Below, in pieces: positions 32,084 to 40,813 of a DNA stretch of 51,864 nt. The stretch covers positions 1 through 51,864 of the forward strand of contig CALJLD010000057.1 of NCBI GenBank assembly GCA_937982665.1, given 5' to 3'. Below the pieces are notes generated by a model. The model did not search any database. It saw only the letters and a program-made list of their open reading frames with translations, and was not told the origin of the DNA. The stretch is from an uncultured Planctomycetales bacterium (GTDB lineage Bacteria; Planctomycetota; Planctomycetia; Pirellulales; S012-138). Positions within the stretch are counted from its first letter, which is position 1, and the number at the start of each line of letters is the position of its first letter. Both the position numbers and the translations under genes were made by a program.

Positions 32084-33206
32084 CGGCAGGCTCCAACCAG
32101 ACGTCAACGGTCATGCCCGGGCGAAGATGCTGCACATCCGCCGGTAGCGCGACTTTCATGCGAAAGACTTGCTTGGATCGTTCTTCCGGAGTTTGCGCGT
32201 TGCTGGGAGTGAACTCCGCCTGTCGCGAGATGAACGTGATCTCGCCAATGACCTGTTCGTCGCCGATGGCGGCAGCACTGACCTTGAGTTTCTGACCAAC
32301 CTCCAGAGCTACACGATTCTCAGGCACGTACGCACGAACCCAAAGGTTGGCGTCGTCCATAATGGAAAGGCTTGGAGCGCCGGCGGGGATCAAGTCACCG
32401 GTCTGCAAGTTCATGGCCTCAATGACGCCATCCACAGGGCTGGTGATTGTGAGTTCCGCCTTTTGCGCGCGAATAACCTCCAGCGCCGCTTCAGCGGCAT
32501 CGCGGGCCGCTTTTGCCTGGTCGATCTCCTCTTGTCGGTAGCCGAGCTTTGCAAGTTCCCAAGCTTGTCGAGCTTCTTCCACGCGAGCGGTGGCTTCGCG
32601 TACCGATTCCTCGCGAGTCCCGGCTTCCAGCAATGCGAGTTCTTGCGTGCGTTCTTGCAGCACACCTTCGGCAACTTCGAGCTTCTGGCTAACGTTGTCG
32701 AACTCAGCTTGTGTGATTGCGCCGCGATCAAATGCCGTTTGTGTGCGGTCATAGTCCGCCCTGGCGAGACGAACCTGTGCCTCGGCCGATCTCAGGCGTC
32801 CTCGTGCGGCTTCAATCTCCTCTCGGCGTGGACCGTTTTCCAACTGGTCCAACTGGGCTTGGAACTGGTCGAGCCGCGCTTTCGCTTGTGCGATCTCTTC
32901 CGGGCGAAAGCCGTCTTGAACGCGGTGATATTCGGCATCCGCGACGGCGAGTCGGTCAATCGCTTCGTTTTCGCGCTCGAGCAGATCGAATGGCTCTAGC
33001 TCCACCAGGGGCTGACCTTTGCTGACGCGTTCCCCTTCTTCCACCAGAACGGCCGCGACTCGCCCGCCAACTCGTGATCCCACGCGGATTTCGTCGGCCT
33101 CGACAAAGCCAGAGACGCGATTAGGCTCCGGGCGGAACTGGCTGTATGCGATCAGCCCGCCCAGCACCAGGATGACGATTGTGATGACGGCAATGCGGCG
33201 AATCAT
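32073..33206 (-). CDS. HlyD-family periplasmic adaptor (membrane fusion protein), YbhG-like
   Basis: Adaptor that links the inner-membrane exporter to the outer layers. The 377-residue protein has an N-terminal membrane anchor (residues 4-22), a first lipoyl half (VSGFVEADEIRVGSRVGGRVAAVLVEEGERV), a long coiled-coil hairpin (about 75-250), a second lipoyl half (ITSPVDGVIEAMNLQTGDLI) and a beta-barrel. The hairpin contains four copies of a 'GxRxEEI' motif starting near residues 99, 125, 196 and 222. The two on each arm are 26 residues apart, giving the hairpin internal symmetry. It overlaps and precedes the fused ABC gene, so the two form one operon. Confidence 0.93.
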   Translation of the reverse strand: MIRRIAVITIVILVLGGLIAYSQFRPEPNRVSGFVEADEIRVGSRVGGRVAAVLVEEGERVSKGQPLVELEPFDLLERENEAIDRLAVADAEYHRVQDGFRPEEIAQAKARLDQFQAQLDQLENGPRREEIEAARGRLRSAEAQVRLARADYDRTQTAFDRGAITQAEFDNVSQKLEVAEGVLQERTQELALLEAGTREESVREATARVEEARQAWELAKLGYRQEEIDQAKAARDAAEAALEVIRAQKAELTITSPVDGVIEAMNLQTGDLIPAGAPSLSIMDDANLWVRAYVPENRVALEVGQKLKVSAAAIGDEQVIGEITFISRQAEFTPSNAQTPEERSKQVFRMKVALPADVQHLRPGMTVDVWLEPAGES

Positions 33207-33567
33207 GCTGCGAACTCACGTTGCATGCCGGATACACAGTGCAAAACAATGGACACACCGGCGGGAGATCATGTTTCCCAGAATACCACGGGGGCAAGAT
33301 CGGCGTCCATCGACTGGCTGTCGTGCCGATTCGCAACGTGTCTCGGCGGGCTCGGCAAGTGAATGCCCCTTCGTGCAGACAGGCCAATCTCAGTGCCGAA
33401 AATGGCGGCGGATCGGGGGCTGTTGAGAATTGCCGACTTCGGGTACGCTTTTACGGCAACTATCCATGGGAAGACGGATTTGTCGCAACGTGGTGTTCGT
33501 TGGCTGCGGCGTTTCTCGTTGTCAGCCGACGCTTGTCAATTTGTATCCCGGTCAGCCAGGGAGTGCT
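33207..33567. other. Intergenic region upstream of the nuo operon
   Basis: This region separates the divergent HlyD-type gene and nuoC. No gene is convincing here; nuoA and nuoB are not encoded here on either strand. TTGAGA (33423-33428) and TACGCT (33444-33449) are a weak promoter candidate with a short 15-bp spacer. Frames upstream of nuoC are open, but their translation is not NuoC-like. Confidence 0.4.
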
Positions 33568-34068
33568 GTGGCATACGGCGAGGACAATCTTCAAGCACTG
33601 AAGTCCGAGTTTCCGGACCTCGTTTGGAGCACGTTTCGTGAAGAAACGCGCTGCGTCGTCTCGCGCGAGCAGCAGTTTGAGCTGCTTGCATTTCTGAAGA
33701 ATACGCAAGGGTTCGATCTGCTGGTCGACATTACTTGCGTTGATTACCTGAATTTCCGCGACGCTGTTGATCGTTTCGGCCTGGTCTATTTGCTGGCCAA
33801 TACGGTGACAAATGAGCGACTCAATGTCCGTTGCTTTGTGAATGAGCCGGAGCTGAATGTCCGCAGCGTGGCGTCGCTTTGGCTTGGCGCAAACTGGATG
33901 GAGCGCGAAGTCTGGGATATGTTTGGCATTCAGTTTGAAGGCCATCCGGACCATCGGCGAATCTTGCTTCCTGAAGAGTTCACGGCTCATCCCTTGCGAA
34001 AAGACTATCCGCTCCGCGGTCGCGGTGAGCGGCACAACTTCCCCGTGCTGGAGCGCGGCGCAAGCTAA
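33568..34068 (+). CDS. nuoC: NADH-quinone oxidoreductase subunit C
   Basis: The 30-kDa-type peripheral subunit of complex I, at the Q-module. The core reads FDLLVDITCVDYLNF (about 50-64), VYLLANTVTNERLNV and SVASLWLGANWMEREVWDMFGIQFEGHPDHRRILLPEEF; that span is described as positions about 100-138. It ends HPLRKDYPLRGRG, diagnostic of the family. The GTG at 33568 gives 166 residues with GGGAG 4 nt upstream; the frame continues to 33430 but the added residues are unlike NuoC. It is the first gene of the operon, 17 nt before nuoD, and is not fused to NuoD. Confidence 0.93.
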   Translation: MAYGEDNLQALKSEFPDLVWSTFREETRCVVSREQQFELLAFLKNTQGFDLLVDITCVDYLNFRDAVDRFGLVYLLANTVTNERLNVRCFVNEPELNVRSVASLWLGANWMEREVWDMFGIQFEGHPDHRRILLPEEFTAHPLRKDYPLRGRGERHNFPVLERGAS

Positions 34069-34085
34069 GTCTTGCAATATTGATT

Positions 34086-35309
34086 ATGGCGCTATTGGAA
34101 ACGCAAACTCGAGACCTGGCCCACGACGAAGAACAGGAATTCGTCTGGACGCTCAACTTTGGTCCTCAACATCCGGCAACGCACACAACGTTGCGGATCG
34201 TGTTGAAGCTTGAAGGCGAGCGAGTGCTGGATGCCATGCCGGACATTGGCTATCTGCATTCCGGCTTTGAGAAGATTGGCGAACACCTGGACTACAACCA
34301 GTACGTCACGGTCACGGACCGGATGAACTACATTTCGCCCATGGCGAACAATGTCGCCTGGCATTGTGCCGTGGAGAAGTTGTTAGGGCTGGATGTCCCC
34401 TCGCGGTGTCAGTACATCCGCACCATCATCTGCGAACTCGCTCGCATCAGTGACCACTTGTTGTCCACCGGTGCGATGGGCCTGGATACGGGTGCCTTTA
34501 CATTCTTCTTATATGCGTTTAACCAACGCGAGAAGATATACGACATCTTTGAGACACTTTGCGGCGCGCGATTCACTAACAGCTACACGCGTGTTGGCGG
34601 CGTGATGCATGACGCCACACCGCTGTTTGTGGAGAAAGTTCGCGAGTTCGTGCGGACTTTCCCCAAGACGGTTGATGACATGGAGCGGTTGCTCAATCGC
34701 AATCGTATTTTCATTGACCGCACCAAAGGTGTTGGGCTGTTGACCGCGGAAGAAGCCACAAATTGGAGTTGCACTGGTCCGATTGCTCGCGCCAGTGGCG
34801 TTACGCGAGATTTGCGGAAAGATGAACCGTATCTCTGCTATCCCGATTTCGATTTCAAAGTTTGCTGCATGCGGGAAGGCGATTGCTTCGCCCGCTACCT
34901 TGTTCGCATCGCCGAGATCAAAGAGAGCTTGAAGATTGTCGCGCAGGCGATTGAGAACCTGCCTGAGGGTCCGGTGAATTGCGAGGTGGGCGATCGGGCT
35001 CATATCCCCGAGAAAAGCCAGGTCTATTCAACAATCGAAGGATGCATCACGCACTTCGAATTGACGATGGCCAATCGTGGCTTTGAAGTTCCGCAGGAAG
35101 AGTGCTACCACGCGATTGAAGCTCCCAATGGTGAACTTGGGTTCTACATTGCCGGTGATGGAAGCGACGTGGCGTACCGTGCTCGATGTCGACCACCATC
35201 TTACATTCACTTTGCGGTGTTCCCGTACCTAATCCGGGGTCACACCCTTTCCGATGTTGTGGCCGTGTTGGGTAGTCTGAACATCATCGCCGCGGAGTTG
35301 GACCGATAG
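34086..35309 (+). CDS. nuoD: NADH-quinone oxidoreductase subunit D
   Basis: The 49-kDa-type subunit that helps form the quinone-binding cavity of complex I, evolutionarily related to the large subunit of NiFe hydrogenases. It shows NFGPQHPATHTTLRIVL (about 23-39), GYLHSGFEKIGEH (about 54-66), RMNYISPMANNVAW and, at the C-terminus, APNGELGFYIAGDGSDVAYRARCR, given as the family's terminal motif. Length of 407 residues from the ATG at 34086 is typical; a TTG two codons upstream is possible. It follows nuoC by 17 nt and is unfused, unlike the NuoCD of E. coli. Confidence 0.97.
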   Translation: MALLETQTRDLAHDEEQEFVWTLNFGPQHPATHTTLRIVLKLEGERVLDAMPDIGYLHSGFEKIGEHLDYNQYVTVTDRMNYISPMANNVAWHCAVEKLLGLDVPSRCQYIRTIICELARISDHLLSTGAMGLDTGAFTFFLYAFNQREKIYDIFETLCGARFTNSYTRVGGVMHDATPLFVEKVREFVRTFPKTVDDMERLLNRNRIFIDRTKGVGLLTAEEATNWSCTGPIARASGVTRDLRKDEPYLCYPDFDFKVCCMREGDCFARYLVRIAEIKESLKIVAQAIENLPEGPVNCEVGDRAHIPEKSQVYSTIEGCITHFELTMANRGFEVPQEECYHAIEAPNGELGFYIAGDGSDVAYRARCRPPSYIHFAVFPYLIRGHTLSDVVAVLGSLNIIAAELDR

Positions 35310-35377
35310 TTTGTCATCAAAGTTTGGGTCACCGAGATTTGCATTTCGTTTTTGTTGTTCTTTCGCACTGATTCTCC

Positions 35378-35863
35378 ATGGCAGATTCATCGCGCATCTT
35401 GACGGACGAGATGGTCGCCGAAATCAAGGCGTTCTTTCCGCGGTATCCCAGTCGTCAGGCTGTGACATTGCCGGCTTTGCACATTGTCAATGAGCACTTG
35501 CGACATGTGCCGATGCAAGCCGTGGTGGAAGTTGCCGAACTCCTGAAACTGCATCCCGCTCAGGTGCAAGATACGTTGACTTTCTATGGTTTCTTCAAGC
35601 AAGACGCGCCTTGCGGCAAGAAGCGTGTTTGGGTGTGCCGTTCCATCAGTTGCGCTCTGCGCGGCGGTGAAGAAGTTCTCTCCGCCATGTGCGAGAAGGC
35701 CGGCATTCATCCGGGCGAAACAACAGAAGATGGCCGTTTGACGCTGGAAGCCGCGGAATGCCTAGGCGCATGCGAGCAAGCGCCATGCATGTTGGCGGGG
35801 AATGATCTGGTTGGAAACATGACGACGGAATCCGGCCAAGAGTATGTGGCCACTTTGGATTAG
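35378..35863 (+). CDS. nuoE: NADH-quinone oxidoreductase subunit E
   Basis: The 24-kDa-type subunit of the NADH dehydrogenase module, with one [2Fe-2S] cluster (N1a). The ligands are visible as C87 and C92 (CRSISC) and C128 and C132 (CLGAC), the standard arrangement in the thioredoxin-like domain. The helical N-terminal half contains SRQAVTLPALHIVNEHL. Length of 161 residues is typical. It lies 68 nt after nuoD and 32 nt before nuoF, its direct structural partner. Confidence 0.97.
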   Translation: MADSSRILTDEMVAEIKAFFPRYPSRQAVTLPALHIVNEHLRHVPMQAVVEVAELLKLHPAQVQDTLTFYGFFKQDAPCGKKRVWVCRSISCALRGGEEVLSAMCEKAGIHPGETTEDGRLTLEAAECLGACEQAPCMLAGNDLVGNMTTESGQEYVATLD

Positions 35864-35895
35864 TTTGCACAACACTGACATCACACAGATTAGCC

Positions 35896-37251
35896 GTGCC
35901 GGAATTCGAACCTGTTCTGCTCGCCAATATTGGCAAGACCGATAGCCATCGCCGCAGCGTGTATGAAAGCGGTGGCGGCTATCAAGCGCTGCGCACAATG
36001 CTCAAGGATAAGTCCGCGGAAGACGTCACCAACCTGGTGAAGGAAAGCGGACTGCGTGGACGCGGAGGAGCCGGCTTCCCCACGGGCGTGAAGTGGACCT
36101 TCCTGCCGAAGGATCATCCCGGCCCGATTTATATGTGCATCAACGCGGATGAGAGTGAACCGGGCACGTTTAACAATCGCATCTTGATGGAAGATGATCC
36201 GCACCAGGTCATTGAAGGTGCAATCATCAGCTGTTACGCCACACGCGCGACTACGGCGTATCTTTATCTCCGCTACGAGTACCCGCTGGCCTATCAACGT
36301 TTGCAGCAAGCGATTGATGAGTGTTACGAAGCCGGATATCTCGGCAAGAACATTCTCGGCAGCGAGTTTTCGCTCGACATGTATTTACACCGAGGCGCGG
36401 CGGCCTACATCTGTGGTGAAGAGACCGGCTTGATTGAAAGCCTGGAGGGCAAGCGGGCCTGGCCGCGAATCAAGCCGCCATTTCCCGCCGTGGAAGGCGT
36501 GTTCCACAAGCCCACGGTTGTGAACAACATCGAGACTTTGGCCTGCGTCACACATATTGCCGCGCGGGGAGCGGATTGGTTCAAGTCAATTGGCGTTCCG
36601 CCTGATCCCAGCAACCCGCGAGACCCTGGATCATTCGGTCCCAAGCTGTACTGCCTGTCCGGGCATATTAACAAGCCGGGCTGCTATGAAGCGCCTTTAG
36701 GGCTCACCTGCCGAGAATTGATTGACGATTTTGGCGGTGGAGTTTGGAAAGGTCGCAAGGGGAAAGCCGCGATTCCCGGCGGAATCAGCATGGGATTGTT
36801 GACCGAAGCCGAATTCGACACGCCGTTGGACTTTGCCGGACCGGGCAAAGTGGGCTGCCTGGGATTGGGGACCGCCGCCGTAGTTGTACTCGACGATACG
36901 GTCAGCATAGTGGACTTCTTGCACAACAGTTGCCGGTTCTTCGCGCATGAGAGTTGTGGGCAATGCACTCCCTGCCGAGAAGGAACGTCTTGGTCATTGC
37001 GAATGCTTGAACGGATCAAAGCAGGACGCGGGCGGCTAAAAGACCTGGACCTGCTGCTGGAAATCGGCGACACCATTGGCATCATGCCTGGCACCACCAT
37101 TTGCGGTTTGGCGGACGGCGCGGCCTGGCCAATCAAGAACGCCGTCCGAAAATTCCGAGACGAGTTTGAAGATTACATCAAGCGAACCAACCCTGACGGC
37201 TGGATGGTGACCGAGCCCGTCGAGGCGCTTGAGGCAACAGGAATTCATTAG
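35896..37251 (+). CDS. nuoF: NADH-quinone oxidoreductase subunit F
   Basis: The 51-kDa-type subunit that binds NADH, FMN and the N3 [4Fe-4S] cluster, the entry point for electrons. It has GLRGRGGAGFPTG (52-64, nucleotide loop), NADESEPGTF (FMN region), GAAAYICGEETGLIESLEG and the cluster motif SCGQCTPCREG with C354, C357 and C360. The fourth cysteine is about residue 403 (TTICGLAD). Length of 451 residues is typical. The start is a GTG at 35896. It is contiguous with nuoE and nuoG. Confidence 0.97.
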   Translation: MPEFEPVLLANIGKTDSHRRSVYESGGGYQALRTMLKDKSAEDVTNLVKESGLRGRGGAGFPTGVKWTFLPKDHPGPIYMCINADESEPGTFNNRILMEDDPHQVIEGAIISCYATRATTAYLYLRYEYPLAYQRLQQAIDECYEAGYLGKNILGSEFSLDMYLHRGAAAYICGEETGLIESLEGKRAWPRIKPPFPAVEGVFHKPTVVNNIETLACVTHIAARGADWFKSIGVPPDPSNPRDPGSFGPKLYCLSGHINKPGCYEAPLGLTCRELIDDFGGGVWKGRKGKAAIPGGISMGLLTEAEFDTPLDFAGPGKVGCLGLGTAAVVVLDDTVSIVDFLHNSCRFFAHESCGQCTPCREGTSWSLRMLERIKAGRGRLKDLDLLLEIGDTIGIMPGTTICGLADGAAWPIKNAVRKFRDEFEDYIKRTNPDGWMVTEPVEALEATGIH

Positions 37252-37285
37252 AGGCGACCAACCGAAACGGCGACAGCTGCTCATC

Positions 37286-38938
37286 ATGGCAAAAGTCTGG
37301 ATCAACGATCAGGAAATTGAGCTTGGCGACGACGAGCGCTTGAACGGGATTCAAGTTGCCCGGCGGGCTGGCGTGGATGTGCCGCACTATTGTTGGCATC
37401 CCGGCTTATCCGTTGTGGCAAGTTGCCGCATGTGCCTGGTTGAGACAGGCAGCAAGAACGCGGAAACGGGTGAAGTGAGCATGATGCCCAAACTGGTTCC
37501 CGCTTGCCAAACGCCAGCCAAGGACGGAACAGTTTTTGTTACCGATAGTGACAAGGTCAAACATGCGCGCGCGTTTGTGGAAGAGGCGCTGCTGATTGAC
37601 CACCCAATCGACTGCCCGATTTGTGACAAAGCCGGCGAATGCTATTTGCAGGATTATCACTTTGAGCATGGGCAGAAAGAGCGTCGCGCGGACATCAAGC
37701 CGTTTACCAGTCGTCGTCGCCCGATGGGCGAAACGGTCACGCTGTTTGTTGATCGCTGTGTGATGTGCACGCGTTGCGTCCGCTTTACACGCGAGATCAC
37801 CGGTACAAACGAGTTGATGACCGTGCAGCGCGGCGCGCACGAGGAAATCGACGTCTTCCCCGGCTTCCCGCTTGAGAACAAGCTCTCGGGGAATGTTGTT
37901 GATCTTTGCCCTGTTGGCGCTTTGGGAGACCAGGATTTTCTTTACAGCCAGCGCGTCTGGTTCATGAAGACGCACAACAGCGTTTGCACCGGCTGTTCAA
38001 CAGGCTGCTCCATTCGCGTCGACGAGAATCAGGACGAGGTCTATCGCGTCCGGCCAAGGGAGAATCCCCACATCAACAAATGGTGGATGTGTGACGATGG
38101 TCGCTATGGATGGCGCTACATTCATGATGACGCCCGATTGATCGGGCCGGAAATCCAAAACAAACAAGACGCGAACGCCGATTCAGGAGCTAACGGCGAT
38201 GGTCCACTGCCAGGCCCGATGGAATGGTCCACAGTGATTGCCAAAGCCGATGAAGACGTTCGCGCGGCAGGACGACTGGCCGTTGTGCTTTCGCCGTATT
38301 TGACCGTCGAAGAAGCGTTTCTGCTTTGCACATACGCCCGCGAGGTAGACTCTCAAGTGCTGATTGCACTTGGGCCGGTGCCCCAATTGGGCGAAGACGA
38401 AACATTCCCATCCGGATTTACAATTCACGCCGAGAAAGCTCCCAACCGTCGTGGCGTGGAAGAGGTTGCCGCATCATTTGGCAAGGCGTTGAGCTTTGAA
38501 GAGTTATTGCCCAAAGTCGCAGCGAAGGAAGTTTCCGCCGTCTGGGTAACCGCCGGCTATCCGCAAGCTAACTGGATTGACGAGTCGGCCGCCAGTCAGC
38601 TGGCCAAGGCTGATGTATTGGTGGTGCAAGACATTTTTGATTCGCCGCTGTGGCAAGCCGCGACGCACCGATTGCCGTCAGCAACTTTCGCCGAGAAGGA
38701 AGGTTCGTACGTCAACTTTGCGAACCGGCTGCAGTCCGTGCCGTGGGCCATCCGTCCGCCGGCAGGTGCTCGGTCCGAAGGCGGCGTCTTGTGGCGTTTG
38801 CTTGGCCGCACGGGACTTTATCAAGCGAAGCAAGTCCTGGCTGAAGTCACTCGCGAGATTCCATACTTTCGCGCCGCTGCCGACGGCGTTAGTGAATTCG
38901 GCATTGATTTGACGATTGGCATGTTGGCCGAGGCGTAA
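37286..38938 (+). CDS. nuoG: NADH-quinone oxidoreductase subunit G
   Basis: The 75-kDa-type iron-sulfur subunit. Cluster ligands are all present: [2Fe-2S] C36, C47, C50, C74; [4Fe-4S] H106, C110, C113, C119; [4Fe-4S] C158, C161, C164, C208; and the additional N7-type set C234, C237, C241, C269, which only some bacteria retain. The following molybdopterin-oxidoreductase-like domain is much reduced, so the protein is 550 residues against about 900 in E. coli. The ATG at 37286 gives MAKVWINDQEIEL. The frame is open upstream but unconserved. It overlaps nothing and lies 34 nt after nuoF. Confidence 0.95.
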   Translation: MAKVWINDQEIELGDDERLNGIQVARRAGVDVPHYCWHPGLSVVASCRMCLVETGSKNAETGEVSMMPKLVPACQTPAKDGTVFVTDSDKVKHARAFVEEALLIDHPIDCPICDKAGECYLQDYHFEHGQKERRADIKPFTSRRRPMGETVTLFVDRCVMCTRCVRFTREITGTNELMTVQRGAHEEIDVFPGFPLENKLSGNVVDLCPVGALGDQDFLYSQRVWFMKTHNSVCTGCSTGCSIRVDENQDEVYRVRPRENPHINKWWMCDDGRYGWRYIHDDARLIGPEIQNKQDANADSGANGDGPLPGPMEWSTVIAKADEDVRAAGRLAVVLSPYLTVEEAFLLCTYAREVDSQVLIALGPVPQLGEDETFPSGFTIHAEKAPNRRGVEEVAASFGKALSFEELLPKVAAKEVSAVWVTAGYPQANWIDESAASQLAKADVLVVQDIFDSPLWQAATHRLPSATFAEKEGSYVNFANRLQSVPWAIRPPAGARSEGGVLWRLLGRTGLYQAKQVLAEVTREIPYFRAAADGVSEFGIDLTIGMLAEA

Positions 38939-38998
38939 GAAGTCATTCTTACAATCCTTTGTCCAACAAGTCCGCATGTACGGAAGCATTGAACAGAT

Positions 38999-40174
38999 AT
39001 GTGGGAAGCACTGATCAAGATTGGGCTGCTGATCTTCGTCATCATGACGGCAGTGGCTTACTTTGTCTTGTTAGAACGCAAGGTCGCCGCGTGGGTGCAA
39101 GACCGCAAAGGGCCCAATCGCGTCGGGTTGCCGTTGACCAAGATTCGCTTGTTTGGAATGGGGCAGCCCCTGGCCGACGGCGTAAAGATGGTGCTCAAGG
39201 AAGAGTATATTCCCGGCCACGTCGACAAAGCCTTGTATGTGCTGGCACCGATTTCCATTTTGGCTTCGGCGCTGGCAACCTTCGCGGTGATCCCCTTCGG
39301 AAGCATCTGGCCAACTGCGGATGGCTACATCGATTTTGTCGTAGCGCCCGGATTTGACGCCGGGTTGATATACGTTTTCGCGCTTTCCGGAATTGCCGTT
39401 TATGGAGTAATCCTGGGCGGTTGGGCCAGCAACAACAAGTACAGCTTCTTGGGGGGCTTACGAAGTAGCGCGCAACTCATTGCTTACGAAATCCCGCTCA
39501 GCTTGGGCATTTTGGGGATCGTGCTTACCGCTGGAAGTTTGCGGCTGGACACCGTCATCGCTCAGCAAGCGGAAACCGGAATGTGGAACGCGTTCGTCCA
39601 GCCTCTGGGTTTTGTTGTCTTTCTCGTGGCCGCAACAGCCGAGGCCGCGCGATTGCCGTTTGATCTGCCGGAAGCCGAGCAGGAATTGATCGGCGGCTTT
39701 CACACGGAATACTCAGGCATGAAGTTGGTGATGTACGCTTCGGCTGAGTTCCTGCACATGATTACAGCCGCCTTCCTGATTGTGATTTTGTTCCTGGGAG
39801 GATGGCACTTCTGGGGAATCACCGGCTCCGGCACGGAAATCACTTGGGTTACGGCGCTGCTTCGCGTGCTTGTGCTGTTTGCCAAGATCTGCCTTGTTGT
39901 CTTCGGCTTCATGATGGTTCGCTGGACTTTGCCGCGGTTCCGCTTCGATCAGTTGATGGCACTGGCCTGGAAGGTGATGCTGCCGCTGGGCATGGTCAAT
40001 CTGGTGCTGGTGGCCGCCATGGTTGAGTATTTCAACAATGCCGTGGCGGAAAAACCTCTGATGGTGTTCCTGGTGATGACCGGACTCATGCTGGTCTCAA
40101 TTGTGGTGACGGCCGTTTTGGCCCCGCTTGGCTCCAGAAATGAGCGGTCTCCAGTCGGCGACTTGCCGACGTAA
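38999..40174 (+). CDS. nuoH: NADH-quinone oxidoreductase subunit H
   Basis: The ND1-type membrane subunit at the junction of the arms, lining the quinone tunnel. About eight hydrophobic segments are visible. The first is followed by LLERKVAAWVQDRKGPNRVG (about 24-43), the strongest family motif. Later come the matrix-side charged loop ADGVKMVLKEEYIPG and EAARLPFDLPEAEQELIGGF (about 216-235), with Glu residues typical of the site. Length of 391 residues is slightly above the usual 330 because of a longer segment between the first spans. It follows nuoG by 60 nt. Confidence 0.97.
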   Translation: MWEALIKIGLLIFVIMTAVAYFVLLERKVAAWVQDRKGPNRVGLPLTKIRLFGMGQPLADGVKMVLKEEYIPGHVDKALYVLAPISILASALATFAVIPFGSIWPTADGYIDFVVAPGFDAGLIYVFALSGIAVYGVILGGWASNNKYSFLGGLRSSAQLIAYEIPLSLGILGIVLTAGSLRLDTVIAQQAETGMWNAFVQPLGFVVFLVAATAEAARLPFDLPEAEQELIGGFHTEYSGMKLVMYASAEFLHMITAAFLIVILFLGGWHFWGITGSGTEITWVTALLRVLVLFAKICLVVFGFMMVRWTLPRFRFDQLMALAWKVMLPLGMVNLVLVAAMVEYFNNAVAEKPLMVFLVMTGLMLVSIVVTAVLAPLGSRNERSPVGDLPT

Positions 40175-40246
40175 CCGCTTTCCTGGCAAGAAAATTCGTC
40201 ACGGGTGGTGACAAAGCCGACGACTTTGTGAAAATAAGCACGAACC

Positions 40247-40813
40247 ATGAAGCCCGATGATCCTGACATCCTGTGGGTTGACGAACCCAAGCTCGGATTG
40301 GCTGGCAAGCTCTACTTGCCGCTGATCGCGCAAGGGTTGACAACCACCACCAAACACCTGTTTGGTAAGAAAGTCACGGTCAGCTATCCCGATAGCGAGC
40401 CGGAAATCGCCAATCCGCTGATCTATCGCGGTGTGCATCGTCTCAACCGGGATGAACAGGGGCGAGTCAAATGCGTGGCGTGCTTCCTTTGTGCAACGGC
40501 TTGCCCGGCGCACTGCATCGATATCATTGGCACGGAAAGCCCTTGGGAAGACCGTGAGAAATACCCCGAGAGTTTCACGATTGATGAACTGCGTTGCATC
40601 TATTGCGGCATGTGCGAAGAAGCCTGCCCTGTTGATGCCATCGAGCTGACAAGTCTCTACAACCTGACCGGTCGTTCGCGGGAGGAGATGGTCTTCGATA
40701 AGGAAAAGCTCTTGTCGGTCTTTGACCAGACAAAAGACGCAGAGCCGATGAAGTCGCAGACTGTCGCGAATTCACTGGCAGACACCACACCGCCGAAGGG
40801 AGGCGCCTCTTGA
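40247..40813 (+). CDS. nuoI: NADH-quinone oxidoreductase subunit I
   Basis: The TYKY-type ferredoxin subunit carrying two [4Fe-4S] clusters (N6a, N6b) that pass electrons to the NuoB cluster N2. Two complete CxxCxxCxxxCP motifs are visible: C76, C79, C82, C86 and C117, C120, C123, C127. The N-terminal helix region (LYLPLIAQGLTTTTKHLFGK) fits the family. Length is 188 residues with a Lys/Ser-rich tail. Its stop codon overlaps the TTG start of nuoJ by 4 nt, indicating translational coupling. Confidence 0.97.
   Translation: MKPDDPDILWVDEPKLGLAGKLYLPLIAQGLTTTTKHLFGKKVTVSYPDSEPEIANPLIYRGVHRLNRDEQGRVKCVACFLCATACPAHCIDIIGTESPWEDREKYPESFTIDELRCIYCGMCEEACPVDAIELTSLYNLTGRSREEMVFDKEKLLSVFDQTKDAEPMKSQTVANSLADTTPPKGGAS

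Noticed and set aside
37286..38938. Reading nuoG as a formate dehydrogenase or other molybdoenzyme
   Set aside because: The N-terminal cluster set and its place between nuoF and nuoH are those of NuoG, and the molybdopterin domain is truncated.
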